Below are positions 43,581 through 55,784 of a stretch of DNA of 64,000 bases, one piece after another. Location of the stretch: contig NC_023758.2 in NCBI RefSeq assembly GCF_000499845.2, forward strand, positions 18,517,984 to 18,581,983. The letters run 5' to 3'. This DNA comes from Phaseolus vulgaris. Its lineage: Eukaryota > Streptophyta > Magnoliopsida > Fabales > Fabaceae. A program made the translations under genes and the position numbers. Under the pieces are notes generated by a model. The model did not search any database. It saw only the letters and a list, made by a program, of their open reading frames with translations, and was not told where the DNA came from. Position 1 is the stretch's first letter, and every line of letters starts with the position of its first letter.

Positions 43581-44490
43581 TGATGTGATTCCAATAGCAA
43601 AGAAGAGAATGATTCTTGACATTCTTAGGAATCAACTTGAGTTGGATAATAGTTAGGCACTTTTTCTTAGAATTGGATCAATGTTCTAAGTCAAGAACTC
43701 ACCAAAACTAGCACCAAATCCAAACTCTTATGGAAGTTCCTCATATTGTCAAATTGAACCAACAAAAAGAGGTAAAAATCAAAAGCACCGAATAGAATTG
43801 AATAAGAAAAACTGTGAACCGAACAAAATGAATTAAAAGGCAAGAAAACTGAATAAGAGTGCTGGAAAATAAAATGCACCGAACGAAACACAAAGAAGGA
43901 GAAGAACAGCTGCTGGTAGATGAGTGTGCAAGCCGCCACTTGAGGTAACCATGGAACCATCAAGATGAGACTAGAGAAGAAGGCTCAAAGCTCTCCAATG
44001 CTCTCTCAAAAATTAAGTATAGTTTCTTTTCTCTAAAATTCAAATCTAAATTGTACAAGCTAAGCACCTTTATTTATAGCCTAGAGGTGCTGAAAAATAG
44101 GTGGGAAATTTCAAATAAAACTCATTTGAAATTCCCACCAAAAACAAGTCACATGGGAGGTGTGACCTCTTTCTACTATGACACCTCCTAAAAACTACAC
44201 CTACACCACTCTCCTAAGTCACATGGAAAATGTGACTTTATTTTACATTTTCACACTCCTTTATTTAATAACCACACCTCCTAAAACTATACAAGAGTAT
44301 TTCAAAGCTTGGCCTTGCCCCTCATGGGATGGACTTGGGCTCTTTGGGCTTTGGCCTTCTTGGGCTTGGGCCTCATCTTTATTTTATGTCTTCTTTTAAT
44401 TTTGAGAAGACTAGAAGGAAGAACTTCAAATGTGATGGTGGGTGTCCTCTTCCTCCATTAATAAAAGCCTCCTATATTTGATTCTCATCA
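43581..44490 (-). mobile_element. 3' LTR of D2 (internally deleted)
   Basis: 910 bp against 1,071 bp in the 5' LTR. About 150 bases are missing after gaagaacagctgctgg (43917), and there are fewer ggcttg units near 44355. Confidence 0.92.
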
Positions 44491-45992
44491 TACTCCTCGA
44501 GTTGGAGAGAATTCGTCCACGAATTCTGATTCCCTGCATATAACAAAGTCAGTTTAGATTTACAATTAAAAGTGGAAGAAAAATGTAAACATGACTTAGT
44601 ATTTGTAAACAATGGGATTTCAGAAAAGGAGGTTCTATAAATCGACCAAGTTGGAAAAATTTGTTTGGGAATGATGTGATGTTTTGGAAAAAGACCTCTT
44701 AAATGGTGACAACCATTAGGAGGTATGAACAAATCATCCCTAACATTTTTTAACCAAGATGGTGGTGAAATAGGAACCTTGGGGAATGAAAAAGATAAGG
44801 AAGGAAAACACTTTGGAGGTGAAAGGATAAGACCCATTTCAATTTGGCCTTCTTTGTCTTTTTCATTTTTACTTGTGGTAGGTGGGTGAATTAAGTCTTG
44901 TTGTACCTTGTTGATCTTTAAGATTTGCTTTTGTGGACAATGAAGAGCTATGTGCCCAAAACCCAAACATTTAAAACATTTGATATTTGAAGTTTTGGTA
45001 GGTGACTTAGGAGTAGAAGGATTTGCAGTAGAAACTTTCTTTGGAAACATGGTTTGTTTGGAAAAATTGGAAGGAGAAATTTGAGTAGAAATGTTGTTTG
45101 CATCCTTCCGAGAAGAGTTGTAGAAATCACCATCATGAGGATTTTTGAAAGTTTTTTTCAAAAGATATGATTCCACCTTGATGGCTTTGTGAAACACTCT
45201 CTTTAAAGAAGAATATTCTTTTAATTCTACAAAGTCTCTAATATCTCTTCTCAAACCACGTACAAATCATTTAATCTTTGACTCTTCATTAGCATGCATA
45301 TTCATTTTAGTCAAAGTTGTTTCAAAATCTTTAAAGTATTCATCTACTATCCTATGTCCTTGAGGAAGCCTTTGGAACTTCAACAAGTGTTCCTTCCTAG
45401 AAGGAGGAACAAACCTCGCGCGCATACACTCTTTCAAATCATTCCAAGAAACCACGGGAGGTCTCTTGCGATATATAATGTCCATTACAATTTTATGCCA
45501 CCATTCTTTGGCAAAATCTAAAAACTCTAAAGTGGCTAGCTTATATTTGTGCTCATCTAGGATCTCATGGAGGTCAAAAATCTGTTCACATTTAGCCTCC
45601 CAATCTAGATACACATTAGGATCACTAGAGCCCTTGAAACAAGGAAGCTTGACCGAAGGTAGCCTAGCCTTTGCATCTTGGTAGTAGCCATTTCCATGGT
45701 GATGTCTCTCCCCTTGGTTGTGATGTCTATGTCCATGGTATTGGGGTGGAGTTCGCCTTCTCCTATGGTCCTCTTCACGGCCAAAATCATTTGAAGAACC
45801 TCTTGAATAAGGTCTATGAGAATGATGCCCATCATGGATAGAAGGAGATGGCCTAGCTTGTTGCACCTCCATCTTTTGCAATTTCTCTTCCAAACGCCTA
45901 ATGGTGCGTTGAGCTTCATGCAATTCACCAAGGACCGAAGCTTTGGAAGGAGAATGCTGCTTGTAGGATGCATCACTTGAAAATCCAGCCAT
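44472..45992 (-). pseudogene. Gag of D2, one stop codon, mosaic
   Basis: Starts MAGFSSDASYKQHSPSK at 45992. It has a coiled-coil block LHEAQRTIRRLEEKLQ, a His/Arg-rich linker, the gag core, and a knuckle CFKCLGFGHIALHC. The tail ends NSWTNSLQLEEYDEN and runs into the 3' LTR, as in D1. The only break I see is a stop at about 45264-45266 (after NEESKIK), where D1 has Trp. The first half matches D3 (LPSVKLPCF, VYLDWE.KCE) and the second half matches D1 (from KEWWHKIVMD on). Confidence 0.85.
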
Positions 45993-45998
45993 TTGCAA

Positions 45999-47223
45999 AT
46001 AAAAAAAAAAGCAAACACACCAAAAACAGCAAACAAGTTAAGAAACAAAATTAGCAAAAACAGTGAGTTTGGCAACCAAATTGCCGAAGTGAATTTGGCC
46101 AGAAAAAAAGAGGTCACTCTCAAAGAAATAATATCCCTGCACCAATCTGATCTTGAGGTCTTGGAATCCTCAAATGAAATATGTCAAAGCAAGGCACACC
46201 AATCTCAAAGTCAACCACCACAAAACCAATGAAGCAATAAAGACAAACAAAAAAAAGTATAAGCAAAGAAAGGCTAGAACAAAAGGAATACTAGATGTTT
46301 GACAAACTCAAAGATTAATGAACAAAAGACAAGCAAGAAAATTAAAGAACTCAATGAGAAAGTAGGCACACAAAAGAATACTTAAAGAAAAGCACTAGAG
46401 TAGATGAAGAAAACAAAAATTAGCTACTGGAATTTTTTTTTTTATGCAAACTGTGCTTGATTTTCACTGATTTAACTGGGATGATATAGAGCGAACTGGA
46501 TTATAAAATTTAAACCACAGAAACTTCAAGATGTTAACTCAATAATGGCACTGGAATCACTTGAAAACAGTAAGCCAATTAATTGAGATAAATGTTTCAA
46601 AATCGCTGCCAGATTACCGTATATTTTTCGGCAGAATTGTACACTTTTTGTATTTTATTTATCATTTTTTGTGTACTTTGAATTTTTGAATAATTATTTT
46701 TTCTACTCTTTTCTAACACTTTGAATAACACAAATCAAGAATTTCAGAATTTTCCAGTGAGTAAATCAATTGCAATAAGGAAAAACAGTAAGCACGTTTT
46801 CAGAAATAGAGGAATCCTAATAGGAATGAAAAACAGAATTATGAACTAGCAAAGACATAATGGAAAATGATGTATAGGAACTTGTATAGGTCTAGAAGAC
46901 AAGCATGAACTCAATTCTAAAACAGAAAATGCACAAAGGATCCATATCAAATCCAGAAAAATTATATGACACTAAAGCAAGAAACAATAAAATCAACAAA
47001 AGTACTACTAGAAGTGATGACAATTATGGAAAAAAAACAAGACTAAGACAAAACTTGTATGGATTCAAAAAGGAAAATACTCAAACATATGATAGGCAAA
47101 AGAATTAAAACAGCAAGCAATACTCAAATAAGCCTAAAACAGAAACTTAAATTGCAAGAAATTAAAAGACCTCTTGAAATAAAGTGCTACACAACTCAAC
47201 AATTAAACAAGAACACACCTAAA
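45999..47223 (-). other. Leader of D2
   Basis: Non-coding AT-rich leader, homologous to that of D1. The hairpin ctgcc..ggcag is at 46606-46634. Confidence 0.6.
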
Positions 47224-47235
47224 CTCTTGATACCA
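47224..47235 (-). other. Primer-binding site of D2, initiator-Met type
   Basis: The minus strand reads TGGTATCAAGAG, two bases from the LTR. Confidence 0.65.
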
Positions 47236-47237
47236 CA

Positions 47238-48308
47238 TGATGTGATTCCAATAGCAAATAAGAGAATGATTCTTGACATTCTTAGGAATCAACTTGAGTT
47301 GGACAATAGTTAGGCACTTTTTCTTAGAATTGGATCAATGTTCTAAGTCAAGAACTCACCAAAACTAGCACCAAATCCAAACTCATATGGAAGTTCCTCA
47401 TATTGTCAAATTGAACCAACAAAAAGAGGTAAAAATCAAAAGTACCGAATAGAATTGAATAAGAACAATTATGAACCGAACAAAATGAATTAAAAGGCAA
47501 GAAAACTGAATAAGAGTGCTGGAAAATAAAATGCACCAAACCAAACATAAAGAAGGAGAAGAACAGTTGCTGGAAAAGCTAAACGTCGAACCAAAAACAC
47601 AAGAACACAAACTCAAAACATGAACAACAAAAGAGAACAAAGGAAGGAAAGGAGAAAGGTCATGAAGATGGATGTATGGTTGGATGATCACGCCACTAGA
47701 AGGATGGATGCTCGTAGATGAGTGTGCAAGCCGCCACTCGAGGTAACCATGGAATCATCAAGATGAGACTAGAGAAGAAGGCTCAAAGCTCTCCAATGCT
47801 CTCTCAAAAATTGAGTATAGTTTCTTTTCTCTAAAATTCAAATCTGAATTGTACAAGCTAAGCACCTTTATTTATAGCCTAGAGGTGCTGAAAAATAGGT
47901 GGGAAATTTCAAATAAAACTCATTTGAAATTCCCACCAAAAACAAGTCACATGGGAGGTGTGACCTCTTTCTACTATGACACCTCCTAAAAACTACACCT
48001 ACACCACTCTCCTAAGTCACATGGAAAATGTGACTTTACTTTACATTTTCACACTCCTTTATTTAATAACCACACCTCCTAAAACAATACAAGAGTATTT
48101 CAAAGCTTGGCCTTGCCCCTCATGGGATGGACTTGGGCTGTTTGGGCTTTAGGCTTCTTGGGCTTGGGCTTGGGCTTTTGGGCTTGGGCCTCATCTTTAT
48201 TTTATGTCTTCTTTTAATTTTGAGAATATTAGAAGGAAGAACTTCAAATGTGATGGTGGATGTCCTCTTCCTCCATTAATAAAAGCCTCATTTATTTGAT
48301 TATCATCA
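47238..48308 (-). mobile_element. 5' LTR of D2
   Basis: 1,071 bp, on the plus strand TGATGTGATTCC to TTATCATCA. TATA box TATAAATAAAGG on the minus strand (47865-47876). Confidence 0.93.
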
Positions 48309-49447
48309 ATTCCCCACCAAGATTACTCAAAAACCATGACTTCACTTATTCACCAATTTTGCTACCAAGCAACAAAAAGCCAATCCACCCAACTTGGCTA
48401 AGCCAAAACCCAACCAAGATAAATTCCTTTTGCAACCAAACTTTTCACACCTCATTTTGCATACATTTGTGACACTTCTCCACCAAGATTGCTCAAAAAC
48501 CATGACTTCACTTATTCACCAATTTATCTACCAAGGCACAAAATCCAATCCACCCAACTTGGCCCAGCCAAAACCGAATCAAGATCTATTCCTTTTGCAA
48601 CCAAACTTTTCACACATCATTTTGGATGCATTTGTGACAATTCCCCACCAAGATTGCTCAAAAACCATGACTTCACTTTTTTACCAATTTTGCTAGCACG
48701 ACACAAAAACTAGGCCAAGCGACCAAACTTGGCTAAGCCAAAACCCAACCAAGATCAATTCCTTTTGCAACCAAAGTTTTCACACCTCATTTTGCATACA
48801 TTTGTGACAATTCCCCCCCCCCCCATGATTGCTCAAAAACCATGACTTCCCTTATTCACCAATTTTACTAGCAAGGCACAAAAAGCCAATCCACCCAACT
48901 TGGCCAAGCCAAAACCCAAAACCCAACCAAGATAAATTCCTTTTGCAACCAAACTTTACACACCTCATTTTGCATACATTTGTGACACCTCCCCACCAAG
49001 ATTACTCAAAAACCATGACTTCACTTTTTCACCAATTTTACTACCAAGCCACAAAAAGCAAATCCACCCAACATGTCTAAACCAAAACCCAACCAAGATC
49101 AATTCCTTTTGCAACCAAACCTTTCACACCTCATTTATGCATTTGTGACAATTCCCCACCAAGATTTGTCAAAAACCATAACTTCACTTATTCACCAATT
49201 TTGCTAGCAAGGCATAAAAAGCCAATCCACCCAACTTGGTTCAGCCAAAACCTAACCAAGATCAATTCCTTTTGCAAAAAACTTTTGACACCTCATTTTG
49301 GATGCATTTGTGACAATTCCCCACCAAGATTACTCATAAACCATGACTTCACTTATTCACCCATCTTGCTACCAAGGAAGAAAAACCAATCCACTCAACT
49401 TGGCTCAGCCAAAACCCAAACAAGATCAATTGATTTTGCAACCAAAC
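48309..49447. repeat. Satellite array, block 2 (about 7 monomers)
   Basis: The phrase accaagatt recurs at 48316, 48482 and 48647, a period of 165-166 bp. One monomer carries the variant aactaggccaagcgacc (48709). A C-run of 13 sits at 48816-48828. It ends at solo LTR H. Confidence 0.94.
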
Positions 49448-50623
49448 TGATCCGATCGGTCATCGATCGTAGATGACGTCAGCAGTAGAGGACCACGTGG
49501 ACCGCTCGCAGGGTGACACGTGGACCAGGTGGCAGAGAGGTCAGGGAGACGATCGCCAAAGAACGGTGATCGGTGGCCAGTAACCAAGTGACCACCGACA
49601 AATCAGGCGGCAGAGAGGTCGGGGGACAGATCTTCCAGAACGGTGATCGGTGGTCAGTAGCCAAGTGGCCATCAACAGACCAGTTCTCAGACTAACGCCG
49701 GGGGGCAGAATGCGAGAAGCAAATAAACACTGATCAGTCATCGGGGGTTTCGTGTTACACGCAGTTAAACTGGGATTGAGATTCCCAGCGAGAGCGTTAT
49801 ACATGGACCTCGCATGAGCACATCTTAGGGAATCGCGCACGAGAGTGGCCTGAGGGAGCTAGTAAACCGATCAGTGATTGGTGACTCCCCCAACCCATTA
49901 CGTGCGTGAAGGGTAAGTCGTCTACGCAGAGAGCAGCGTTTGGTGAGTGTGCCTAGACCAGCCACACCTGACGTTCTCCTAAGAATACGCGACTTACCCA
50001 GAGGTGAGAAATATCCTAGGTTACTCCGCAAGGGCGTAACTTAGGCACACAAAGAGAAGCGCTAGAGCCCTTCCAGTAAGTGACACGTGTGTGGTTAGAT
50101 GTGAGTTGCAGGCCTCCACGTGTCATCATCTGAGAGGGATGCGGTCCAGACAAAGGTGCACTCCGTACCATTAAGGGTACAGACAGGCGCAGCCAAGCGC
50201 AGAGACGCGCAGACATGCACAGACTCTCACGCTCTCACTACTGATTCTGCAGGTACACTATCTCTGAAAAGCACAACAGGGTTCTGACACATGCCAGAAA
50301 AGCATAACAGAATTCTGTTATGCCCAGAAACAGAGAGAGAGACATAAAAAGAGAATCAGGGTGAGATTGAGGGGGAGACGAAGAACAGAGAGCAAGAGTT
50401 TTTCACACACACTACTAGTTTCTCATTTTGGTGGTTCTGTGGACTAACTTGATCGTCGGAGTGCAAACGGCCGCTAGAGGCGCCGTCTGTGTGTTTTGCA
50501 GGTCACGTTTGAAGACATCTGAGAGAAGGTTCTGAGGGTGACCCTGCAGAGAACGCAGTCGCGTAGACGGGACAGAGAGTGCTACAAAGCGATTCCTCCA
50601 CGTTCGAGTTGCCGGCAGGATCA
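49448..50623 (+). mobile_element. Solo LTR H (Tat-like) in the satellite
   Basis: 1,176 bp, TGATCCGATCGG to GCAGGATCA, with matching termini TGATCC/GGATCA. The duplication caaac lies at 49443-49447 and 50624-50628, within the satellite phrase gcaaccaaacttttcac. It carries the shared Tat LTR motif at 50441-50505 and two ACGT-core boxes (50083-50090, 50117-50124). A likely TATA-like stretch is acataaaaag at 50342-50351. GC-rich against the AT-rich satellite. No internal region. Confidence 0.93.
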
Positions 50624-52267
50624 CAAACTTTTCACACCTCATTTTGGATGCATTTGTGACAATTCCCCACCAAGATTGCACAAAAACCATGACTTCACTT
50701 TTTCACCAATTTTGCTAGCAAGGCACAAAAACCCAATCCACCCAACTTGACTAAGCCAAATACTAACCAAGATCAATTCATTTGTAACCAAACTCTTCAC
50801 ATCTCCTTTTGCATACATTTGTGACAATTCCCACCAAGATTGCTCAAAAACCATGAGTTCACTTTTTCACTAATTTGGCTACCTAGACACAAAAACTAGG
50901 CCAAGCGACCAAACTTGGCTAAGCCAAAAACCCAACCAAGATCAATTCCTTTTGCAACCATACTTTTCACACCTCATTTTGCATACGTTTGTGACACTTC
51001 CCCACCAAGATTGCTCAAAAACCATGACTACACTTTTTCACCAATTTTACTACCAAGCCACAAAAAGCCAATCCACCCAACATTGCTAAGCCAAAACCCA
51101 ACAAAGATCAATTCCTTTTGCAACCAGACTTTTCACACCTCATTTTGGATGCATTTGTGACAATTCCCAACCAAGATTGCTCAAAAACCATGACTTCACT
51201 TTTTCACCAATTTTTCTACCGAGACACAAAAACTAGGCCAAGCGACCAAACTTGGCTAGGCCAAAACCCAACCAAGATCAATTCACTTTGCAACCAAACT
51301 TTTCAAACCACATTTTGGATGCATTTGTGACTATTCCCCACCAAGATTGCTCAAAAACCATGACTCACTTATTCACCAATTTTGCTACCAAGGCACTAAA
51401 AGCCAATCCACCGAACTTGCCTAAGCAAAAAACCCAACAGAGAACAATTCCTTTTGCAACCAAACTTTTGACACCTCATTTTGCAAACATTTGTGACAAA
51501 TCCCCACCAAGATTGCTCAAAAACCATGACTTCACTTTTTCACCAATTTTGCTACCAACACACAAAAACTAGGCCAAGCGACCAAACTTGGCTAAGCCGA
51601 AACCCAACCAAGATCAATTCCTTTTGCAACCAAACTTTTCACACCTCATTTTGTATACATTTGTGACACTTCCCCACCAAGATTGCTCAAAAACCATGAC
51701 TACACTTTTTCACCAATTTTGCTACCAAGCCACAAAAAGCCAAGCCACCCAACATGGCTAAGCCAAAACCCAACAAGGATCAATTCCTTTTGCAACCAGA
51801 CTTTTCACACCTCATTTTGGATGCATTTGTGACAATTCCCCACCAAGATTGCTCAAAAACCATGACTTCACTTTTTCACCAATTTTGCTAGCAAGGCACA
51901 AAAACCCAATCCACCCAACTTGGCTAAGCCAAAACCTAACCAAGATCAATTCATTTTGCAACCAAAATTTTCACACGTCATTTTGCATACATTGGTGACA
52001 ATTCCCCACAAAGATTGCTAAAAAACTATGACTTCACTTATTTACGAATTTTACTAGCAAGGCACAAAAAGCCAATCCATCCAACTTGGCTAAGCCAAAA
52101 CCCAACCAAGATCAATTCCTTTTGCAACTAAACTTTTCACACCTCATTTTGCATGCATTTGTGACAATTCACAAACAAGATTGCTCAAAAACCATGACTT
52201 CACTTATTCACCAATTTTGCTACCAAGCCACAAAAAGCCAATCCACCCAACTTGGCTAAGCCAAAAC
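50624..52267. repeat. Satellite array, block 3 (about 10 monomers, dimeric pattern)
   Basis: Same monomer. The variant aactaggccaagcgacc recurs at 50894, 51231 and 51567, every 336-337 bp, which is every second monomer. The monomers between carry gccaatccaccc. It ends at D3. Confidence 0.94.
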
Positions 52268-53231
52268 TGATGGAGATCAACCCCAAGAGGACATGGAGGC
52301 CAATCAACAAGATCAAGAGGAGGTGGAGGCACAAATAGAAGAAGCCCATGGAGGTCAAAGTCCACCTCAAAGGATTACAAGAAGCATGTTCAAAGCTTTG
52401 GGAGCTAGAGGACATTTATTTTCTCTTTTTGTAATTTCTTTAGTTGAAGGTGCTTAGAGGGAAACATTAGAAACCTCTTTTGTTTTAGCATCTTTTAGGC
52501 TTTAGTTAGGAGCTTTAGGGGGGTGTATTAGTAGATAGGTGTAGGAGTAGAATAGGAGGTGCCAAAGTGAAGGAAAGAGTCACACCTTCCTCATGCATGG
52601 AATAGGCGCCGGTTTTGAATAGTTTTAGGAGGGAATTTTGAATTCTCTTAGCTTTATTTTTCAGCACCTTAGGCTATAAATAGAGGTGCTCTCCTTGTAA
52701 AATTCAGATTGGAATTAATCTAAGAAAACTCTACTCAAATTTTGAGAGAACTTTGGAGAGCTTTGAGCCTTCTTCTCTAGTCTTATCTTGATGGATCAAT
52801 GGAGTCCTCAAGTGGCGGCATCACTCTCATCTAAGAGCATTCCACACTTCTAGTGGCGAGATCATCCATCCTCCTTCCATCTTCATGAGCATTTCTTCTC
52901 TCCTTCCTTTCTCCTCTTTCTATTGTTTGTGTTAGCTTGTGTTCTTGAGTTTTGGTTAGATGTTCTTGCTGTTTTTATGAGTTTTTGGTTCGGCAGTTTT
53001 ATAATTCTGTCCATTCATCTTGTTCCTTTGCTTTTCTTGCTCATTTGTTCGGTTCAATTTGACTATAATTGGTTCATCCAAATGAGTTTGGGATTTGGTA
53101 CTAGTTTTTGGTGAGTTCTTGTCTTAGAACAATGATCCAACTCTAAGAAAAGTGCCTCTATAATGTCCAACTCAAGGTGATTCCTAAGAAGGTCAAGAAC
53201 CTTTCTCTACATGGCTAGTGGAATCACATCA
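52268..53231 (+). mobile_element. 5' LTR of D3
   Basis: 964 bp, TGATGGAGATCAACC to GGAATCACATCA. TATA box 52675-52686. Nearly the same as S1 (1657-2623) on the other strand. Confidence 0.92.
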
Positions 53232-53233
53232 TG

Positions 53234-53245
53234 TGGTATCATGAG
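53234..53245 (+). other. Primer-binding site of D3, initiator-Met type
   Basis: TGGTATCATGAG, two bases after the LTR end. Confidence 0.65.
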
Positions 53246-54579
53246 TTTAGGTGTGTTCTTGTTTAATTGTTGAGTTGTGTAGCACTTTATTTCAAGAGCT
53301 CTTTTAATTTCTTGCAATTTATGTTTCTGTTTTAGAATTTTACATGAGTATTCTTGCTTTTTTTTTTTTTTTTTACACCAAGTGCTTGTGAAAAGGTTTA
53401 TGGCACTCATTCTTCTTATGAATATGGTTGCTTTTTTGGAATGGCATTATCCTTCCTAGAGTTTACCTTAAGCTTCCTTTCACTTGTTGTTAAAATTTGT
53501 GATGTGTCTTTTAATTTTGTAATCATGTCAAGTTTTGTCTTAGTCATGTTATTCCATAATTGTCATTACTTCTAGTAGTACTTTTATTGTTTTTGATTGT
53601 TTCTTGCTTTAGTTTCATATAATTTTCTGAATTGATATTGATCCTTTGTGCATTTTCTTTTTAGAATTGAGTTCATACTTGTATTCTAGACCTATACAAG
53701 TTCCAATACATTATTTTCTATTATGTCTTTGCTAGTTCATCATCCTGTTTTTTATTCCTATTAGGATTCCTCTGTTTCTGAAAAAAAGTGCTTACTGTTT
53801 TCCTTATTTCAATTGATTTACTCACTGGAAAATTCTGAAATTCTGGATTTGTGATATTAAAAGTGTTAGAAAAGATTAGAAAAAAGAATCATTCAAAAAT
53901 TCAAAGTACACAAAAAATGATAAATAAAATAAAAAAAGTGTACAATTCTGCCGAAAAAAATACGGTAATCTGGCAGCGATTTTGAAAACTTTATTTCTCT
54001 CAATTGGCTTACTGTTTTTAATTGATTCCAGTGCCATTATTGATTTAACATCTTGAAGTTTCTGTGGTTTAAAATTCATAATCCAGTTCGCTCTACATCA
54101 TTCCAGTTAAATCAGTGAATATCAAGCACAGTTTGCATTAAAAAAAAAATTTCCAGTAGCTAAATTTTTGTTTTCTTCATCTACTCTAGTGCTTTTCCTT
54201 AAGTATTCTTTTGTGTGCCTACTTTTCTCATTGAGTTCTTTATTTTCTTGATTGTCTTTCATTCTTACTCTTTGAGTTTGTCTTACATATAGTATTCCTT
54301 TTGCAATTACCTTTCCTTGCTTATACCTTTTCTTGTTTGTCTTTATTGTTTCATTGGTTTTGTGGTGGTTGCTTTTGAGATTGGTGTGCTTGCTTTGACA
54401 TATTTCATTTGTGGATTCCAAGGCCTCAAGATCAGATTGGTGCAAGAACATTATTTCTTTGAGAGTGATCTCTTTTTTCAGCCTCATTTCACTTCGGCAG
54501 TTTCATTGCCAAAGCTCACTGTTTTTGCTAATTTTTAATTTGTTTGCTGTTTTTGTGTGTTTGCTGTTTTTAATTACAA
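53246..54579 (+). other. Leader of D3
   Basis: AT-rich, non-coding, clearly homologous to the D1 and D2 leaders (hairpin ctgcc..ggcag at 53948-53976; a T-run of 20 at 53358-53377). Confidence 0.6.
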
Positions 54580-55784
54580 ATGGCTGGATTTTCAAGTGAT
54601 GCATCCTACAAGCAGAATTCTCCTTCCAAAGCTTCAATTCTTGGTGAATTACATGAAGCTCAAAGAACAATTAGACGGTTGGAGGAGAAAATGCAAAAGA
54701 TGGAGGTCCAACAAGCAAGACCATCTCCTTCTATCCATGATGGACATCATTCTCATAGACCATCTTCAAGAGCTTCTTCAAATGATGTTGGCCGTGAAGA
54801 TGAGCATAGGAGAAGGAGACCTCCACCCCAAGTCCATGGACAAAGACATCATCACCAAGGGGAAAGAATTCACTACGGCAATGGCTTCTATCATGATGCA
54901 AAGTCCAAACTTCCTTCGGTCAAGCTACCTTGTTTTAATGGTTCTAGTGATCCAAATGTATATTTAGATTGGGAGACTAAGTGTGAAAAATTTTTTGAGA
55001 TCCATGAGATCCAAGATGAGCATAAGCTCAAGCTAGCCACCCTAGAGTTTAGTGATTATGCCATGAAATGGTGGCATGGAATTGTAAAGGACATTATCTA
55101 TCACAAGGGTCCTCCCGTGGACTCTTGGAACTCTTTAAAGGATCATATGCGCGCTAGGTTTGTGCCCCCACATTTTAGGAAAGACTCATGTTGAGACTCC
55201 AACGGTTTCAACAAGGCACGCTAAATGTGGATGAATATTATAAGGAGCTTGAGACGCTTGTGCTTAAAATTGAATTAGAAGAAAGTGAATAAGCCATGGT
55301 TGCTAGGTTTGTAAGTGGTCTTAGGAAGGATATTCAAGACATTGTTGAGTTTCAAGAGTATTCATCATTGGGCTCTTTAGTTCATCTTGCAATGAAGGTG
55401 GAAGCCCAACTTGCTAAGAAAAACTCTTTTAAAAATGCTTCCAATGATGGATACTACTCCAAGTCTTGGAGAAACAAAACTTCCTTTTCTAAACATCCTT
55501 CCAAAGATTCTTCTTTCAAACCCAAGGAATCTAAGCCATCTACTTCTAGACCTAAGTCTCCCACTAGAACATCTAATACTAAATGCTTTAAATGTATGGG
55601 TTATGGTCATATTGCTGCAAATTGTCCTTCCAAACGCAGTATGTACATGCATGAGGGCATTGTAGTCAGTGAGCATGATTCGGATTCTCCAAAGCATTCA
55701 TTGCATTCTCATGCATCTAGTGAGGAAGAGAGTGAATGTCCACTTGAAGGGGACTTGTTAGTTGTGAGAAGACTTCTTGGACAA
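54580..55784 (+). pseudogene. Gag of D3 (autonomous-type), frameshifted, cut by C
   Basis: Starts MAGFSSDASYKQNSPSK at 54580. Coiled-coil block LHEAQRTIRRLEEKMQ, Pro/His/Arg linker, gag core (VYLDWETKCEKFFEIHE, RARFVPP). A one-base loss near 55180 shifts the frame and GAA to TAA at about 55290 adds a stop. It then reads on (RFVSGLRKDIQDIVEF) to the knuckle CFKCMGYGHIAANC and ECPLEGDLLVVRRLLG, the usual gag end just before protease. So D3 comes from a full element, unlike D1 and D2. Confidence 0.85.

Larger units (their letters stand above)
43581..48308 (-). mobile_element. Non-autonomous LTR element D2 (gag only), complete with TSD
   Basis: 4,728 bp, with the 5-bp duplication attcc at 43576-43580 and 48309-48313 in satellite DNA. 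Minus orientation: 5' LTR 48308-47238, primer site 47235-47224, leader, gag (45992 to about 44472) and 3' LTR 44490-43581. No pol. Confidence 0.95.
52268..55784 (+). mobile_element. Element D3, 5' part (LTR, leader, gag), interrupted by C
   Basis: Plus orientation. 5' LTR 52268-53231, primer site 53234-53245, leader, gag from 54580. C is inserted at 55785 in the gag-protease region. The rest of D3 would lie beyond C, outside the window. The left flank aaaac (52263-52267) is a candidate half of its duplication. Confidence 0.88.

Noticed and set aside
48489..51666. Short open frames with NHDFTYSP and SHLILHTF-like repeats
   Set aside because: Translations of the satellite monomer in different frames; no start context or conservation as protein.
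48309..52267. CRISPR-like array of repeats and spacers
   Set aside because: Whole monomers repeat end to end at 165-166 bp with no unique spacers, in plant DNA. It is a satellite.
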